Assembly (NCBI GenBank): GCA_964601275.1
Contig: CAZRMV010000010.1
Location: forward strand, 84,666-148,665
Direction of reading: 5' to 3'
DNA: 64,000 nt
Source: JAOZPE01 sp964601275
GTDB taxonomy: Bacteria; Krumholzibacteriota; Krumholzibacteriia; JAJRXK01
Shown here: positions 9,401 through 17,171 of the stretch, piece after piece
How the letters are laid out: each line of letters begins with the position of its first letter
Numbering within the stretch: position 1 is the first letter of the stretch
Notes under the pieces: generated by a model
Databases searched by the model: none
Seen by the model: the letters and a program-made list of their open reading frames with translations, nothing else
Told to the model about the DNA's origin: nothing
Position numbers and translations under genes: made by a program

Positions 9401-9711
9401 CCACGGCTCAATTCCGCCTGGGAAGGCCGGGTCAGTCCGAAGGGGCCACCGAGATTCACGTGGACGACCCCGTGGTTGTTGAGTTGATCCAGGCTGTTGG
9501 ACTCCTGGGGAGTCCCGGTGGCAAGGTCGTCGTAACCGTCGCCGTTGAAATCGCCGACCGCGAGGGCGTAGCCGAAACGGTCGCCGGGTTCAGGGTGACC
9601 GGAGGTCTCGGTTCCCTGGCGGAGAAGTGCGAGGTAGGCGTGGGCGGCAGAGGCGCTCAGGACGAGGGAGAGCAGAACCATGACCATGCCGCGGCAACCG
9701 CTGCCATGCAT
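6469..9711 (-). CDS. Exported FG-GAP repeat / D-Ala-D-Ala carboxypeptidase-like fusion with FlgD-like C-terminus
   Basis: A 1080-residue secreted protein. After a signal peptide (VLLSLVLSASAAHA) come about seven FG-GAP beta-propeller repeats to about residue 520, each with a calcium-loop motif such as DFNGDGYDDLA. A serine peptidase S11-like domain follows, with Ser541-Thr-Thr-Lys544, Ser601-Gly-Asn and Lys733-Gly-Gly (normally Lys-Thr-Gly); these are the three penicillin-binding motifs of D-alanyl-D-alanine carboxypeptidases. A beta-sandwich linker leads to a C-terminal NPFNP...GIYLVRLS module resembling FlgD-like or type-IX-type sorting domains. I chose the ATG at 9711 because the signal peptide begins there. 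It may cleave cell-wall stem peptides or another peptide while anchored through its propeller; the combination is unusual. Confidence 0.85.
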   Translation of the reverse strand: MHGSGCRGMVMVLLSLVLSASAAHAYLALLRQGTETSGHPEPGDRFGYALAVGDFNGDGYDDLATGTPQESNSLDQLNNHGVVHVNLGGPFGLTRPSQAELSRGEPLDPSVRYGNALAAGDFNGDGLDDLAIGAPSEDYLGTTNTGGVWIYDGWTQGVQNAPSALFYQSGLSLLDEANDLFGWSRATGDINGDGYDDLLVGAIGEDGNTGMVVMIPGSSGGLDPAGRQVITPASFGYSAAAGGWFGYSIGSGDLDLDGYDDVVIGAPMTDVGAVTEAGRVYVVYGSPGGLTTIDAWQVDHTHPLNQGLIPAQGARLGWALTVGHFTDRGSGMSFAAGLPYLDYGMYYAAGGVVSISYADSTRAPQPGWSLFREPSSSISNREANDHFGWSIASGDHDGDGYDDLAFGGPDNNVQESAYLGVESSTGSVGLLMGGQNGFSSTALLTSIDFNDHVNANDHLGWSLAMGDFDGNGSSALCVGAPDADYEYYDGSATTAYGAGQVYIYAPWRQPVGRPHRSSAALDCEGDLVYAKRAWQRLRPASTTKTMTLLLACEAIANGQDPDQVFFVPQWVATQVGGSQVPLYTGESMTFRDLLKVMMTVSGNDAAMMLGAIMSGEGNQWNGWEGTSPSFAQTMENRAAQLGMSSSTSFTNAAGIDAGDHYVTAYDFALFVWNNIQNSCVREIVSTSPWMVQRNLPAGQWGGFILSPDPIQTVFYNGFVDNVRKNLSSANGNKGGDTPGALATGVFNCKAPLPSSGYTAASAFGFWRGDEPLEGVKRVCNTCTGAALLAAAANECDAVNDLVLPNPDPPQTPWGTLTDASSYSGDPPVGMVITGTAEEETSDLTIQIDLLRRNYQNPTASVGQIVTRISEFVIPPGASRTVGIQPYQQHYGFHIVNRDSMTVSLLVTATDPTGSTWTANLATDQALDIPPSSGAAAPSFSLTILNQSTPETATLEVEEIGYLYDVTLGDGVTAPDVFTVGLTRSHRPAQSRLHPPYPNPFNPHTVLRFDLRIPGQVDLAIYDLRGRRVKTLIAGVEMESGRYQRNWNGRDDRGRAVASGIYLVRLSAPGIEQSQRLTLLK

Positions 9712-9964
9712 CGTAGAACCTTCGGCAGTGGGGGAAGCAGGGCACAATGGAGGGACCCCATCATTCTCCGATACTCCCTGCGCCGTGGCAAGTCATTGGC
9801 ATTTCAGGACGTACAGACCTTCAGGCCATCCACTCGGAATCGATGCTCCCGCGACCGGTCGCCGGGTTCCTGGCCTCTTTCGGTTTCCGGCCGATGGGGG
9901 TATCATGGGCCGTCCTCGCCTCGAATTTCCAGTCAACCCCTCAACCCGGAGTCGAGCTTCTCCC

Positions 9965-10558
9965 ATGGCCAAGTCGCAATTGAAGGTTCTCGCGGTTGTC
10001 GGAAGCCTGCGCGATCGATCGGCGAGCCGGGTGGCGATCCGACATCTCACCCAGCGGCTCCAGGAAGAGGGCTGTTCGGTCGATCTGCTCGATCTTCGTG
10101 ACGAACCGCTCCAGATGTACAACCCGGATACCAGCCCCTCCACCCCGGAATTCAAGTCGTTGCAGGAACGGGTGCGACGGGCCGATGTCTTCCTGCTGGC
10201 GACGCCCGACTACCACGGCAGCGTGAGTGGGGTCCTGAAGAACTTCCTCGATCACTTCTGGCGCGAGTTCACCGGGAAACTCTTCGGCACGGTCGTCGCC
10301 TCGCACGAGAAGGGACTCACCACCACCGACCAGTTGCGCACCATCGCACGCCAGTGCTACGCGTGGACCTTGCCCTACGGAATCTCCCTTCTCGATGGGG
10401 AGGATGTGAAGGACGGTAAGCTCGTCAGCGATCATCTGACCGGGCGCCTGGAGATGATGGTCCATGATGTGGTGGCCTACGGAAGTGTTCTGGCGCGGCA
10501 GAGGGAAGCCGATCTGAAGGGAAGTTCTCCCGGTTTCCTAGCGCGCCTGCGGCCTTGA
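9965..10558 (+). CDS. NADPH-dependent FMN reductase family protein
   Basis: A 197-residue flavodoxin-fold oxidoreductase. The FMN phosphate loop GSLRDRSASR lies near the N-terminus, followed by DLRDEPLQMYNPD and the family block LLATPDYHGSVSGVLKNFLDH, which holds the isoalloxazine and helps dimerise. Members reduce FMN, quinones, azo dyes or metal ions with NAD(P)H; which substrate applies is not clear. Cytoplasmic, no signal peptide. The ATG at 9965 starts exactly at the conserved first strand. The gene appears monocistronic, divergent from the FG-GAP protein and convergent with the flavoprotein gene. Confidence 0.85.
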   Translation: MAKSQLKVLAVVGSLRDRSASRVAIRHLTQRLQEEGCSVDLLDLRDEPLQMYNPDTSPSTPEFKSLQERVRRADVFLLATPDYHGSVSGVLKNFLDHFWREFTGKLFGTVVASHEKGLTTTDQLRTIARQCYAWTLPYGISLLDGEDVKDGKLVSDHLTGRLEMMVHDVVAYGSVLARQREADLKGSSPGFLARLRP

Positions 10559-10581
10559 TTGCCGCGCGGCGGCGGATCGAT

Positions 10582-12153
10582 CTATTTCTCCTCGTGGTAT
10601 TCCTCTTCGGCGTTCACGTCCCAGATGTTCGACTTGTCGGTGCGGCCGTCCAGGATGTTGTCGACCCCGGTCATCGCGGTGAGCATCGAGTGATCCTGGT
10701 TGTTGTAGCGGTGCATCCCGTTGCGGCCGATCGGGAAGAGGTTCTCGATCCGATCGAGGTACGATCTCACTTCGTGGAAGCGGGCGTAGGTGCCGAAGTA
10801 GGCAGGATAGGTCTTGGGCATGCGCAGAACGGTGCCGTCGAGGACCTTCGCCCGGTCGATGATCTCGATGCGGTGCAGTTCCTCACTGCCCAGATCGATC
10901 AGTTCCCCGTCGCTGCGGCTCCAGATCGCGTCACCCTCGTTGCAGAAGTACTCGAGCCCGAGCCATACCTTGCCGGGGTCTGAGACCAGGTAGGGGCTCC
11001 AGTTGTTGTAGATCTGCAGGCGGCCCACCAGGACCTCGGGCTCCTGGATGTAGATCCAGTTGTCCGACAAGAACTTCCTGCCTCCATCGCTCTCATCGAA
11101 GACCCGCAGGTCGTCCACGAGGAGCCCGACGGTCAGGAAATCCCGGTAGATCAGGCCCTCGCTGACTTCCCGGACCGATGCCGGCACCTCCGCGTCCAGG
11201 GAACGGACCAGTTCGCGGACCGGCATGGTCGAGAAGCAATAGTCGGCGGGATGGGAGGTCTCCTCGCCGGAGACGACATCGCGGGCGGTCACCGAGGTGA
11301 CCCGGTCGTGCTCGACGGTGACCCGGCACGCTTCTTGGCCCATGAGGATGCGCCCGCCCAGGGCCCGGATCCTCTCCGCGCAGAGTTCCCACATCTGGCC
11401 CGGGCCGTACTTGGGGTAGAGGAACTGCTCGATGAGCGAGGTCTCCGTTCCCTTCTGCTCGATGCCCTCCTTCTTGAAGGGCTTGGACAGGGCATGGACG
11501 ATGGCCTTGGAGATGGACAGGCCCTTGATGCGCTGGGCGCCCCAGGACGCTTCGATCCGCCGGCAGGGCACTCCCCATACCTTCTCGGTATAGGACTGGA
11601 AGAAGGTGCGATACAGCTCGTCGCCGAAGCGGTTGATGAAGAACTGCTCGAGGTTCTTCTCATCCCCGATGGGAAAGAGACGCGCCTTCAGGTAGCTCAG
11701 ACCGATCCGGACCATGCGCAGCAAACCGAGGTTCCGCGCCGTCTGCAGACTGAGGGTGATGGGATAGTCGAAGAACTTCCTCAGGTAGTAGATGCGACTC
11801 CTGCGTGAGCGCACCAGCATGACCCGGTCGGTCGATTCCGGATCGGGAGCTTCCTTCCCGGCCCGGACTCCGCGGTCTCTTCCGTGGTAGCTGATGGTGG
11901 CGCTTCCCTGCGGCAGCGCTTGCACGGGCATGAGCTCGAGCCACCACTGCATGACCCGGTCGGACTTGGAGAAGAAACGGTGGCCGCCGATATCGATGCG
12001 GTTCCCCTTGTAATCGACGGTACGGGCGATGCCCCCGAGGATATCGTCCTTCTCCAGGACGACGACCCGGATGTCGCTGCGGCGCAGCAGTTCAAGAGCG
12101 GCGGTCAGGCCGGCCGGTCCACCCCCGATGATCACCGCGGTCTTGTCAGTCAT
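10582..12153 (-). CDS. FAD/NAD(P)-binding oxidoreductase, UDP-galactopyranose-mutase-like
   Basis: A 523-residue flavoprotein. The Rossmann ADP-binding motif IIGGGPAGLTAALELLRR and ELEKD-like continuation VVLEKDDILGG open the protein, followed by GGHRFFSKSDRV, a block shared by UDP-galactopyranose-mutase-like and protoporphyrinogen-oxidase-like proteins. Conserved later blocks include KVWGVPCRRIEASWGAQRIKG and a C-terminal NLFPIGRNGMHRYNNQDHS that closes on the FAD. The group often lies beside glycan genes and may act on nucleotide sugars or polyprenol lipids. Here GtrA and a GT-C enzyme follow, which supports an envelope-glycan role. I took the ATG at 12153 at the start of the Rossmann strand; upstream sequence looks untranslated. 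Confidence 0.8.
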   Translation of the reverse strand: MTDKTAVIIGGGPAGLTAALELLRRSDIRVVVLEKDDILGGIARTVDYKGNRIDIGGHRFFSKSDRVMQWWLELMPVQALPQGSATISYHGRDRGVRAGKEAPDPESTDRVMLVRSRRSRIYYLRKFFDYPITLSLQTARNLGLLRMVRIGLSYLKARLFPIGDEKNLEQFFINRFGDELYRTFFQSYTEKVWGVPCRRIEASWGAQRIKGLSISKAIVHALSKPFKKEGIEQKGTETSLIEQFLYPKYGPGQMWELCAERIRALGGRILMGQEACRVTVEHDRVTSVTARDVVSGEETSHPADYCFSTMPVRELVRSLDAEVPASVREVSEGLIYRDFLTVGLLVDDLRVFDESDGGRKFLSDNWIYIQEPEVLVGRLQIYNNWSPYLVSDPGKVWLGLEYFCNEGDAIWSRSDGELIDLGSEELHRIEIIDRAKVLDGTVLRMPKTYPAYFGTYARFHEVRSYLDRIENLFPIGRNGMHRYNNQDHSMLTAMTGVDNILDGRTDKSNIWDVNAEEEYHEEK

Positions 12154-12306
12154 TGGCGATGGACTCCGAACGCGAGAGTACCTAGAATCCGGCTGCTGCG
12201 GCCTGGTTTCGGGAGATCCGCCCCGGTTCATCGAAGTCTTCAAGGGTTGGGTAGTCTAGGGGCACACTTCAAGGCGGCGCAAGCCGAAGATGGAGGGTCC
12301 GCGATC

Positions 12307-12765
12307 TTGAATGCCACCCTGCATCGTCTGCTGACGGAGGAAACCGACTCGACCGCGGTGCAGCTTCTTCGTTATGTCCTTGCCGGGGGGATCGCATCGG
12401 TCGTCGACATCGGCTCCTTCGCGATCTTCGCCACTCTCCTGGGTATCGACTACCGCATCGCCGTGATCCTGTCGTTCACCCTGGGCTTGAGCACGAACTT
12501 CACCCTGAGCAACACCTTCGTCTTCCAGCGGAAGACTCTTTCCCTGCGGGTCGTCTATCTCCGCCAGTACATGTCCGGCCTCGCGGGACTGGCGGTGAAC
12601 GAAGTGGTCATGATCGCCCTGGTGGAGGGACTGGGAATGGAGAACCTGATCCTGGGAAAAGTGGTCGCGACCGGCTGCGCCTTCTTCGTGAACTTCTTCC
12701 TGGTGAAGAACTTCGCGTTCAACCACCGGATCACCTGGTTCGGGGGGTCTTCGCCGGGCTCCTAG
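12307..12765 (+). CDS. GtrA family membrane protein
   Basis: A 152-residue protein with four predicted helices and the GtrA pattern: QLLRYVLAGGIASVVDIGSFA in helix 1, TNFTLSNTFVF after helix 2, and FVNFFLVKNFAF at the end. GtrA proteins are thought to help flip or present polyprenol-linked sugars. No ATG lies at the start; TTG at 12307 has GGAGGG nine bases upstream and gives a normal family length. The last 35 bases overlap the 3' end of the convergent glycosyltransferase gene. Together with the flavoprotein and the GT-C enzyme it forms a small surface-glycan group. Confidence 0.85.
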   Translation: MNATLHRLLTEETDSTAVQLLRYVLAGGIASVVDIGSFAIFATLLGIDYRIAVILSFTLGLSTNFTLSNTFVFQRKTLSLRVVYLRQYMSGLAGLAVNEVVMIALVEGLGMENLILGKVVATGCAFFVNFFLVKNFAFNHRITWFGGSSPGS

Positions 12766-14173
12766 GTCGACTCGGCGGTAGCGGTGGCCCAGACCCGCGG
12801 TACACGGCGAAGCGCCGATTCGAAAAGACCGGTTCCTGGCCGGGAGGAGCGGTCTCGGTCGGTCCTGCCACCACGAAATAGCCGGCCTGGCTGTTCTTCG
12901 CCGAGACATTGTAGACCGCCCTATGCCGGCCGTAGAGGTACAGGACCCGCGGTTTGAAGAAGGAGAAGACCGCCTCCTTCTGGGTGCTCTGCACGAAGCT
13001 CCACAGTTCCTCCGCCTCGGGAGTGTACGGGCCCTCCACCACTTCGGGGTGGAAGAGGAACCCCTTCCGGGGAATCAAGTGGGCGTATTGGACGGTGAAA
13101 TGGAGCAGGACCACCAAGGCGAAGCCGGGCAGAGCCCACCTCAGGGGCTTCAGATCCCGGCCGATCCTCTCCAGGCCCAGGGCGGTGTAGAAGCAGTAGA
13201 TGGGAAAGAGAGGGTAGAGGAATCGGATGCCCTGGGTGGCGGGCCAGGCGAGGTACAGAAGGACGGTCAGCAGAAAGACCAGGACCATCGGCCATCGCCG
13301 GCGCAGATCCAAGGCCATGGCGTAGACCAGGGGCCCGAGACTCAGCCAGAAGAGATATCGCCCGACGTCCCTCGAGTAGAACTCCCCTCCTTCATGCAGG
13401 TAGTAGAGCAGGTTCCGCCAGATGGTATCGGCACGGTACGCGTTCCAGATGCCCGCGTCGGTCCGGTAGGAGGGAAGGACGAAATGGGCGGCCGCGTGCC
13501 CCAGGAGGAACCCTCCCGAGGGAAGCAGGATCCGCCAGCCCTTTCGCCACCGACATCGACTCCAGGCGAAGCCGGCCCAGATGAGCACCGGGGCGAGCAG
13601 GAGAACGCCGTTGGGTCGGATCCAACTGCACCAGAAGATCCACGCGCCCAGGAGCAATCCCCAGATCGCGGTGAAATCGTCCCTGCGCCAGAGATCCATG
13701 ATCACAAACGCTGTGAGGAAGAAGAAGGTGAAGGGAAGGTCGGAGAGGATCTCGTTGGTGAAAAGGGTGAGTGCGGGACTGAACAGCAGCAGAGCCAGGG
13801 CGAAACGCGCCGTCGACGGAGCAACCGACCGGCGGAACAGGAGCCAGGAGACCAGTCCCGATCCCAGGAGGAAGAAAACCATCAGGCCCTTGAAGACCGC
13901 CAGGTCCAGGCCGAAGAGGGCGTAGAAGGGAGCCAGGATCATCGGGAATCCCCAGCCATAGACCGCCGGTCCCACCGGAAGATCCGAATGGGCGGCGCAG
14001 TGGAGTTGGTCGAGGATGTACGGCTCGACGCTGCCTTCGACCAGGGCCCGCGCCTGTCCGAGGTAGCCGGCGAAGTCGCCTCCCCAACCGTGGCCCGGGT
14101 AGCTCACCAGAAGACACAGCAGGATGGTCGCGGCGAAGAGGCTCCAGAGCGGAATGCGATCGAGGATACCCAT
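12731..14173 (-). CDS. GT-C fold membrane glycosyltransferase
   Basis: A 480-residue protein with roughly ten hydrophobic helices. The first periplasmic loop after helix 1 reads YPGHGWGGDFAGYLGQARAL, with the acidic residue expected of GT39/ArnT-type enzymes, and a short soluble domain follows the last helix. It probably uses a polyprenol-phosphate sugar. It lies ten bases downstream of the C25-fold gene on the same strand, so both are likely cotranscribed, and convergent with gtrA. The C-terminal tail (PPLPPSRPRSP) is basic and Pro-rich. The acceptor is unknown. Confidence 0.78.
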   Translation of the reverse strand: MGILDRIPLWSLFAATILLCLLVSYPGHGWGGDFAGYLGQARALVEGSVEPYILDQLHCAAHSDLPVGPAVYGWGFPMILAPFYALFGLDLAVFKGLMVFFLLGSGLVSWLLFRRSVAPSTARFALALLLFSPALTLFTNEILSDLPFTFFFLTAFVIMDLWRRDDFTAIWGLLLGAWIFWCSWIRPNGVLLLAPVLIWAGFAWSRCRWRKGWRILLPSGGFLLGHAAAHFVLPSYRTDAGIWNAYRADTIWRNLLYYLHEGGEFYSRDVGRYLFWLSLGPLVYAMALDLRRRWPMVLVFLLTVLLYLAWPATQGIRFLYPLFPIYCFYTALGLERIGRDLKPLRWALPGFALVVLLHFTVQYAHLIPRKGFLFHPEVVEGPYTPEAEELWSFVQSTQKEAVFSFFKPRVLYLYGRHRAVYNVSAKNSQAGYFVVAGPTETAPPGQEPVFSNRRFAVYRGSGPPLPPSRPRSPAKTPRTR

Positions 14174-14183
14174 GGATCGCCGG

Positions 14184-15578
14184 TCAGCGCCCCCGGAAGA
14201 AGCTCTTGAAACCTCCGGTGGTGGTCGATTCGGTGGGAATCGGCCGCAACTCGGTTCGGAAGGGCGTCCCGGGATCGCCCAGCAGGCACCAGCTCAGGTT
14301 GGTCCAGCGCTTGAAGTTCTCGACGGGAAGACCGGTCGGCGCCTGGGTCTTCAGGGTGGCTCGCATCGCGTCGCCTACCAGGACTCCGGAACCCGCGGTG
14401 ATCTCGCCGAAGAAGGCTTCCAGGTAGGCGTGGGAACTCGATGCGAAGGCGGCGTCGACAAAACCGAGAGCCCCGGCGCTGCCTCCCTGGGGGGCGAGAA
14501 CGAGATGTTCCAGGATGGAGTCATCGGCGAACGATGCGGCGTCACTGGTCATCGACACCACGAAGGAATAGTGGGGGGCGTTGGTAAGCCCATCGAGATC
14601 GCCGTTGAAGATGTTTCCGTTGCCGACGGAGATGCGATCGACGGAGCCCTCTCCGATGAAGCACAGCAGTCCCTGATTCCCCGAACCCAGTGCCTGCAGG
14701 GCGGAGGTCACGGTGAGGGCGGTCGAGCCGGGATACCCGGTCCAGTTCTCATACCGCCGGTCAACCGTCGGTGGATAGGGGTGCAGTTGCAGGACGGCGG
14801 CGAGGTTCTCGCCGTAGGTCGCGCCGTCCAGGGTCGGGACGCCGCCGGTCCAGTTGCTGGGGAAGAGGACCTCGGCCAGGATGACCGCCGAACCGAAGCA
14901 GGGCGCCGGATCCACGGTGTCGTAGGCGATGACCCTTTCCACGAAGTGCTGTGCCTGCGTCAGATCGTGGACCGGTGCGCGTCCGACCGCGAGTTCCGGA
15001 TCGAGGTCGACCTGGTCGCCGGGGTCGCTGAAACTCCGGTAGGCCTCTCCGAAGATCCCGTCGCCGTCGGCGTCCCAGTCGCCATCGAGGCAGGCGTAGT
15101 AGAGATCGGATTCGAGATCGCTGGAGCCCCCCGCCGGATACCAGGTGCTGCGAGCCAGGCGCACGGGAATGAAGCCGCTGTCCCCGCCGAGGAGAACGTA
15201 CCTCAGGTTTCCCTTGGCGTACTGCTGGATGAGGTAGTTGCGGAGCGTCTCGGCGTCGTCGCGTCCGGGGGGCGCGGTGCCCAGGATCTCTTCGAGGGTT
15301 ACCACGCAGCTCGGCAGATCCGCGACCAAGGTCCGATGCTGGGCCAGGGTCGCAAACGCCGCCTGGAAGGCCGACGGACAGATGATGAGATGGACGGCCT
15401 CATCCGCCGCGACCGCGGACCGGGCCGGCGTAGTGGAGGCGGCCGCAAACGCCGCCAGGACAAGAACCAGTACCAGAGAAGGCCACGCGGCCCGCAGCGC
15501 TGACGGAGTGGACACGGGAAACCTCCGGTCGAGGGTGGATCGCAGCGGAGAATGAGGTCGTATCGTCGATGCAATCAT
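14184..15578 (-). CDS. Exported C25 (gingipain)-fold protein lacking the catalytic dyad
   Basis: A 464-residue secreted protein: signal helix at about residues 31-50, then a caspase-hemoglobinase-like domain of the gingipain type (RYVLLGGDSGFIPVR; DPELAVGRAPV; LVLAPQGGSAGALGF). In active C25 peptidases a Gly-His-Gly carries the catalytic His and a Cys follows about 35 residues later. Here the equivalents are Gly-Glu310-Gly (CFIGEGSVDR) and a Thr/Ser stretch (VVSMTSDAASF), so both catalytic residues appear lost. A DxDxDG-like loop (DWDADGDGIFG) may bind calcium. It may be a binding or scaffolding relative. GGAGGT precedes the ATG at 15578. It lies ten bases before the glycosyltransferase gene. 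Confidence 0.7.
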   Translation of the reverse strand: MIASTIRPHSPLRSTLDRRFPVSTPSALRAAWPSLVLVLVLAAFAAASTTPARSAVAADEAVHLIICPSAFQAAFATLAQHRTLVADLPSCVVTLEEILGTAPPGRDDAETLRNYLIQQYAKGNLRYVLLGGDSGFIPVRLARSTWYPAGGSSDLESDLYYACLDGDWDADGDGIFGEAYRSFSDPGDQVDLDPELAVGRAPVHDLTQAQHFVERVIAYDTVDPAPCFGSAVILAEVLFPSNWTGGVPTLDGATYGENLAAVLQLHPYPPTVDRRYENWTGYPGSTALTVTSALQALGSGNQGLLCFIGEGSVDRISVGNGNIFNGDLDGLTNAPHYSFVVSMTSDAASFADDSILEHLVLAPQGGSAGALGFVDAAFASSSHAYLEAFFGEITAGSGVLVGDAMRATLKTQAPTGLPVENFKRWTNLSWCLLGDPGTPFRTELRPIPTESTTTGGFKSFFRGR

Positions 15579-15794
15579 AGTACCTCCGTTGCCGAAGGAT
15601 GGAGCAAAGCCCGGCAGATCCCGGAGGACATCAACCCGCCCAACGATCCAAGTGCTTGAAAATGAAAGAGCTAGAGACTTTCCCGGTCGGCTTCCCAAAA
15701 AAACACTAAAGAAGTCGTCCGGCCCGGCCGATCGAAAAGGGTAGAACCGATGGAATGCCGCCGACTGCGGATGATCCCGGAAAGGAGGGTGGCC

Positions 15795-16286
15795 ATGTGG
15801 ATCAACAACTTCGTCTCAGCGTCTTCCGTGCGCCCCTTCCACGCCCAACTGCCACCGCGGGAGGGCGATCGCGGCACGCGGACTTCCGGGATCTCGATTC
15901 CCGGGCTTCCGTGGTCCCGCATCTTCCTCGTCATCGTCCTGGCCTTCCTGATGACGGGCGGATTCCAGCAAGAGTCCGCCGATGGTTCCACCACGGGAAG
16001 GGTGCAGGTCAGCGCCCGGGTCCTTCCCCTGGCCAAGGTGGAGAAGACAACCTCCCGGTTGGAGAAAGAGTGGGAGGAGATGATCCAGGATCAGCAGCTC
16101 CAACGCGAGCTTTCGACTCTGGGTCTTCACCACGCCGATGATCTTCGCCTGGAAGACCTCGACGCTCTCGGCCGGAAATGGATCGGTGAGCGAGAGGTGG
16201 GGAACGGTAGTGTCCATCTTGAATTCGTCGCCCCCGGCCAAGCCGGACTCAACCCAGTCCTCCTCGTCGAATGGATCAGCAATTGA
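15795..16286 (+). CDS. Single-pass membrane or secreted protein of unknown function
   Basis: A 163-residue protein that I do not recognise. A hydrophobic stretch (IFLVIVLAFLMTGGF) at about residues 41-55 could be an internal signal anchor. The following 100 residues are polar, with a charged helix (SRLEKEWEEMIQDQQLQREL). AAGGAGGG six bases before the ATG at 15795 fixes the start. Its last 16 bases overlap the next gene, the membrane GAF protein, so the two are probably expressed together and may form one sensory unit. Confidence 0.6.
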   Translation: MWINNFVSASSVRPFHAQLPPREGDRGTRTSGISIPGLPWSRIFLVIVLAFLMTGGFQQESADGSTTGRVQVSARVLPLAKVEKTTSRLEKEWEEMIQDQQLQRELSTLGLHHADDLRLEDLDALGRKWIGEREVGNGSVHLEFVAPGQAGLNPVLLVEWISN

Positions 16287-17167
16287 AGTACCGAGACCAG
16301 GAACAACAAGATGTCTTGTCGGAAGCCAAGCTCGACCGCTGGTTCTGGCGCGTTTGGTTCCTTCTGGTGGGCGTTTCGGTGATTTCCATCGCTGCGCTCG
16401 CGCTCACGATCGAGACCATCCATTCCTCTGCACGGGACCCGTGGCCTTGGGAGGGAACCGACCTTGCCCTGGTGGGCGCTCTCTTCTTGCTCATGGTCAT
16501 CTTCGCGGCGTACATGACCCACCAACAGCGCAGGATCATCAACCTGAAGAATTCCCTGAGGGATGCCGAGAGAAAGAGCCGGGAAATCAGCCGCCGGCAT
16601 CGCAATCACCTTGTCGCCTTCTACAGCGTGAGTGCGGTGGTGGGGCAGCAAAACGACCCCCAGAAGGTCTTTGACTATATCGTGCGGCTCTGCCGGAAGG
16701 TCTTCGAAGCTGATCGTGTGTCGTTGATGATCCTGGACTTCAAGACCCAGATGCTCGAGGTACGGGCGGCGATTGGCCACGAAAATCCCGAGAAGGTCAT
16801 CGGATCGAAGAGGAAGCTCGGTGAGGGGATCTCCGGCTGGGTGGCCCAACAGGGCGAACCGCTTCTTCTGGGAGGGGCCATTTCGGAACAGGAATACCCC
16901 GGGCACCGGCCGTGCGACGAATCGATCGTCTCGGCCATGGTGGTTCCGTTGGTGGTGCGCAATGAGGTGTGCGGAGTCCTGAACGTGTCCAACGATCATA
17001 GCGGCACCATCTACGATCGGGAAGACCTCGACGCCCTGCGGGTGTTCAGCGAAATCGCGGAATACTCGATTCGGCACGATGAGCAGACCACGTGGATGCG
17101 TCAGACCATCGAGACTCTCCGGCGTCAGAAGACCCCCTGTTCGAAGGGGACGGAATCGCCGGTCTGA
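16271..17167 (+). CDS. Membrane-anchored GAF domain protein
   Basis: A 298-residue protein with two transmembrane helices (about residues 24-46 and 60-82), a charged coiled-coil linker rich in Arg/Lys/Glu (LRDAERKSREISRRHRNH), and a GAF domain from about residue 115 to 270 (DYIVRLCRKVFEADRVSLMILD; LGEGISGWVAQQGEPLLL; VPLVVRNEVCGVLNVSND). GAF domains bind small ligands or support dimers in signalling proteins. There is no output domain, so it probably acts through a partner, perhaps the overlapping upstream protein. It is convergent with the sigma factor gene, which starts its stop four bases away. Confidence 0.8.
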   Translation: MDQQLKYRDQEQQDVLSEAKLDRWFWRVWFLLVGVSVISIAALALTIETIHSSARDPWPWEGTDLALVGALFLLMVIFAAYMTHQQRRIINLKNSLRDAERKSREISRRHRNHLVAFYSVSAVVGQQNDPQKVFDYIVRLCRKVFEADRVSLMILDFKTQMLEVRAAIGHENPEKVIGSKRKLGEGISGWVAQQGEPLLLGGAISEQEYPGHRPCDESIVSAMVVPLVVRNEVCGVLNVSNDHSGTIYDREDLDALRVFSEIAEYSIRHDEQTTWMRQTIETLRRQKTPCSKGTESPV

Positions 17168-17171
17168 GGAC

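Noticed and set aside
8338..10101. Long plus-strand frame across the FG-GAP gene
   Set aside because: It is low-complexity antisense to a gene with clear repeats and signal peptide; high GC keeps such frames open.
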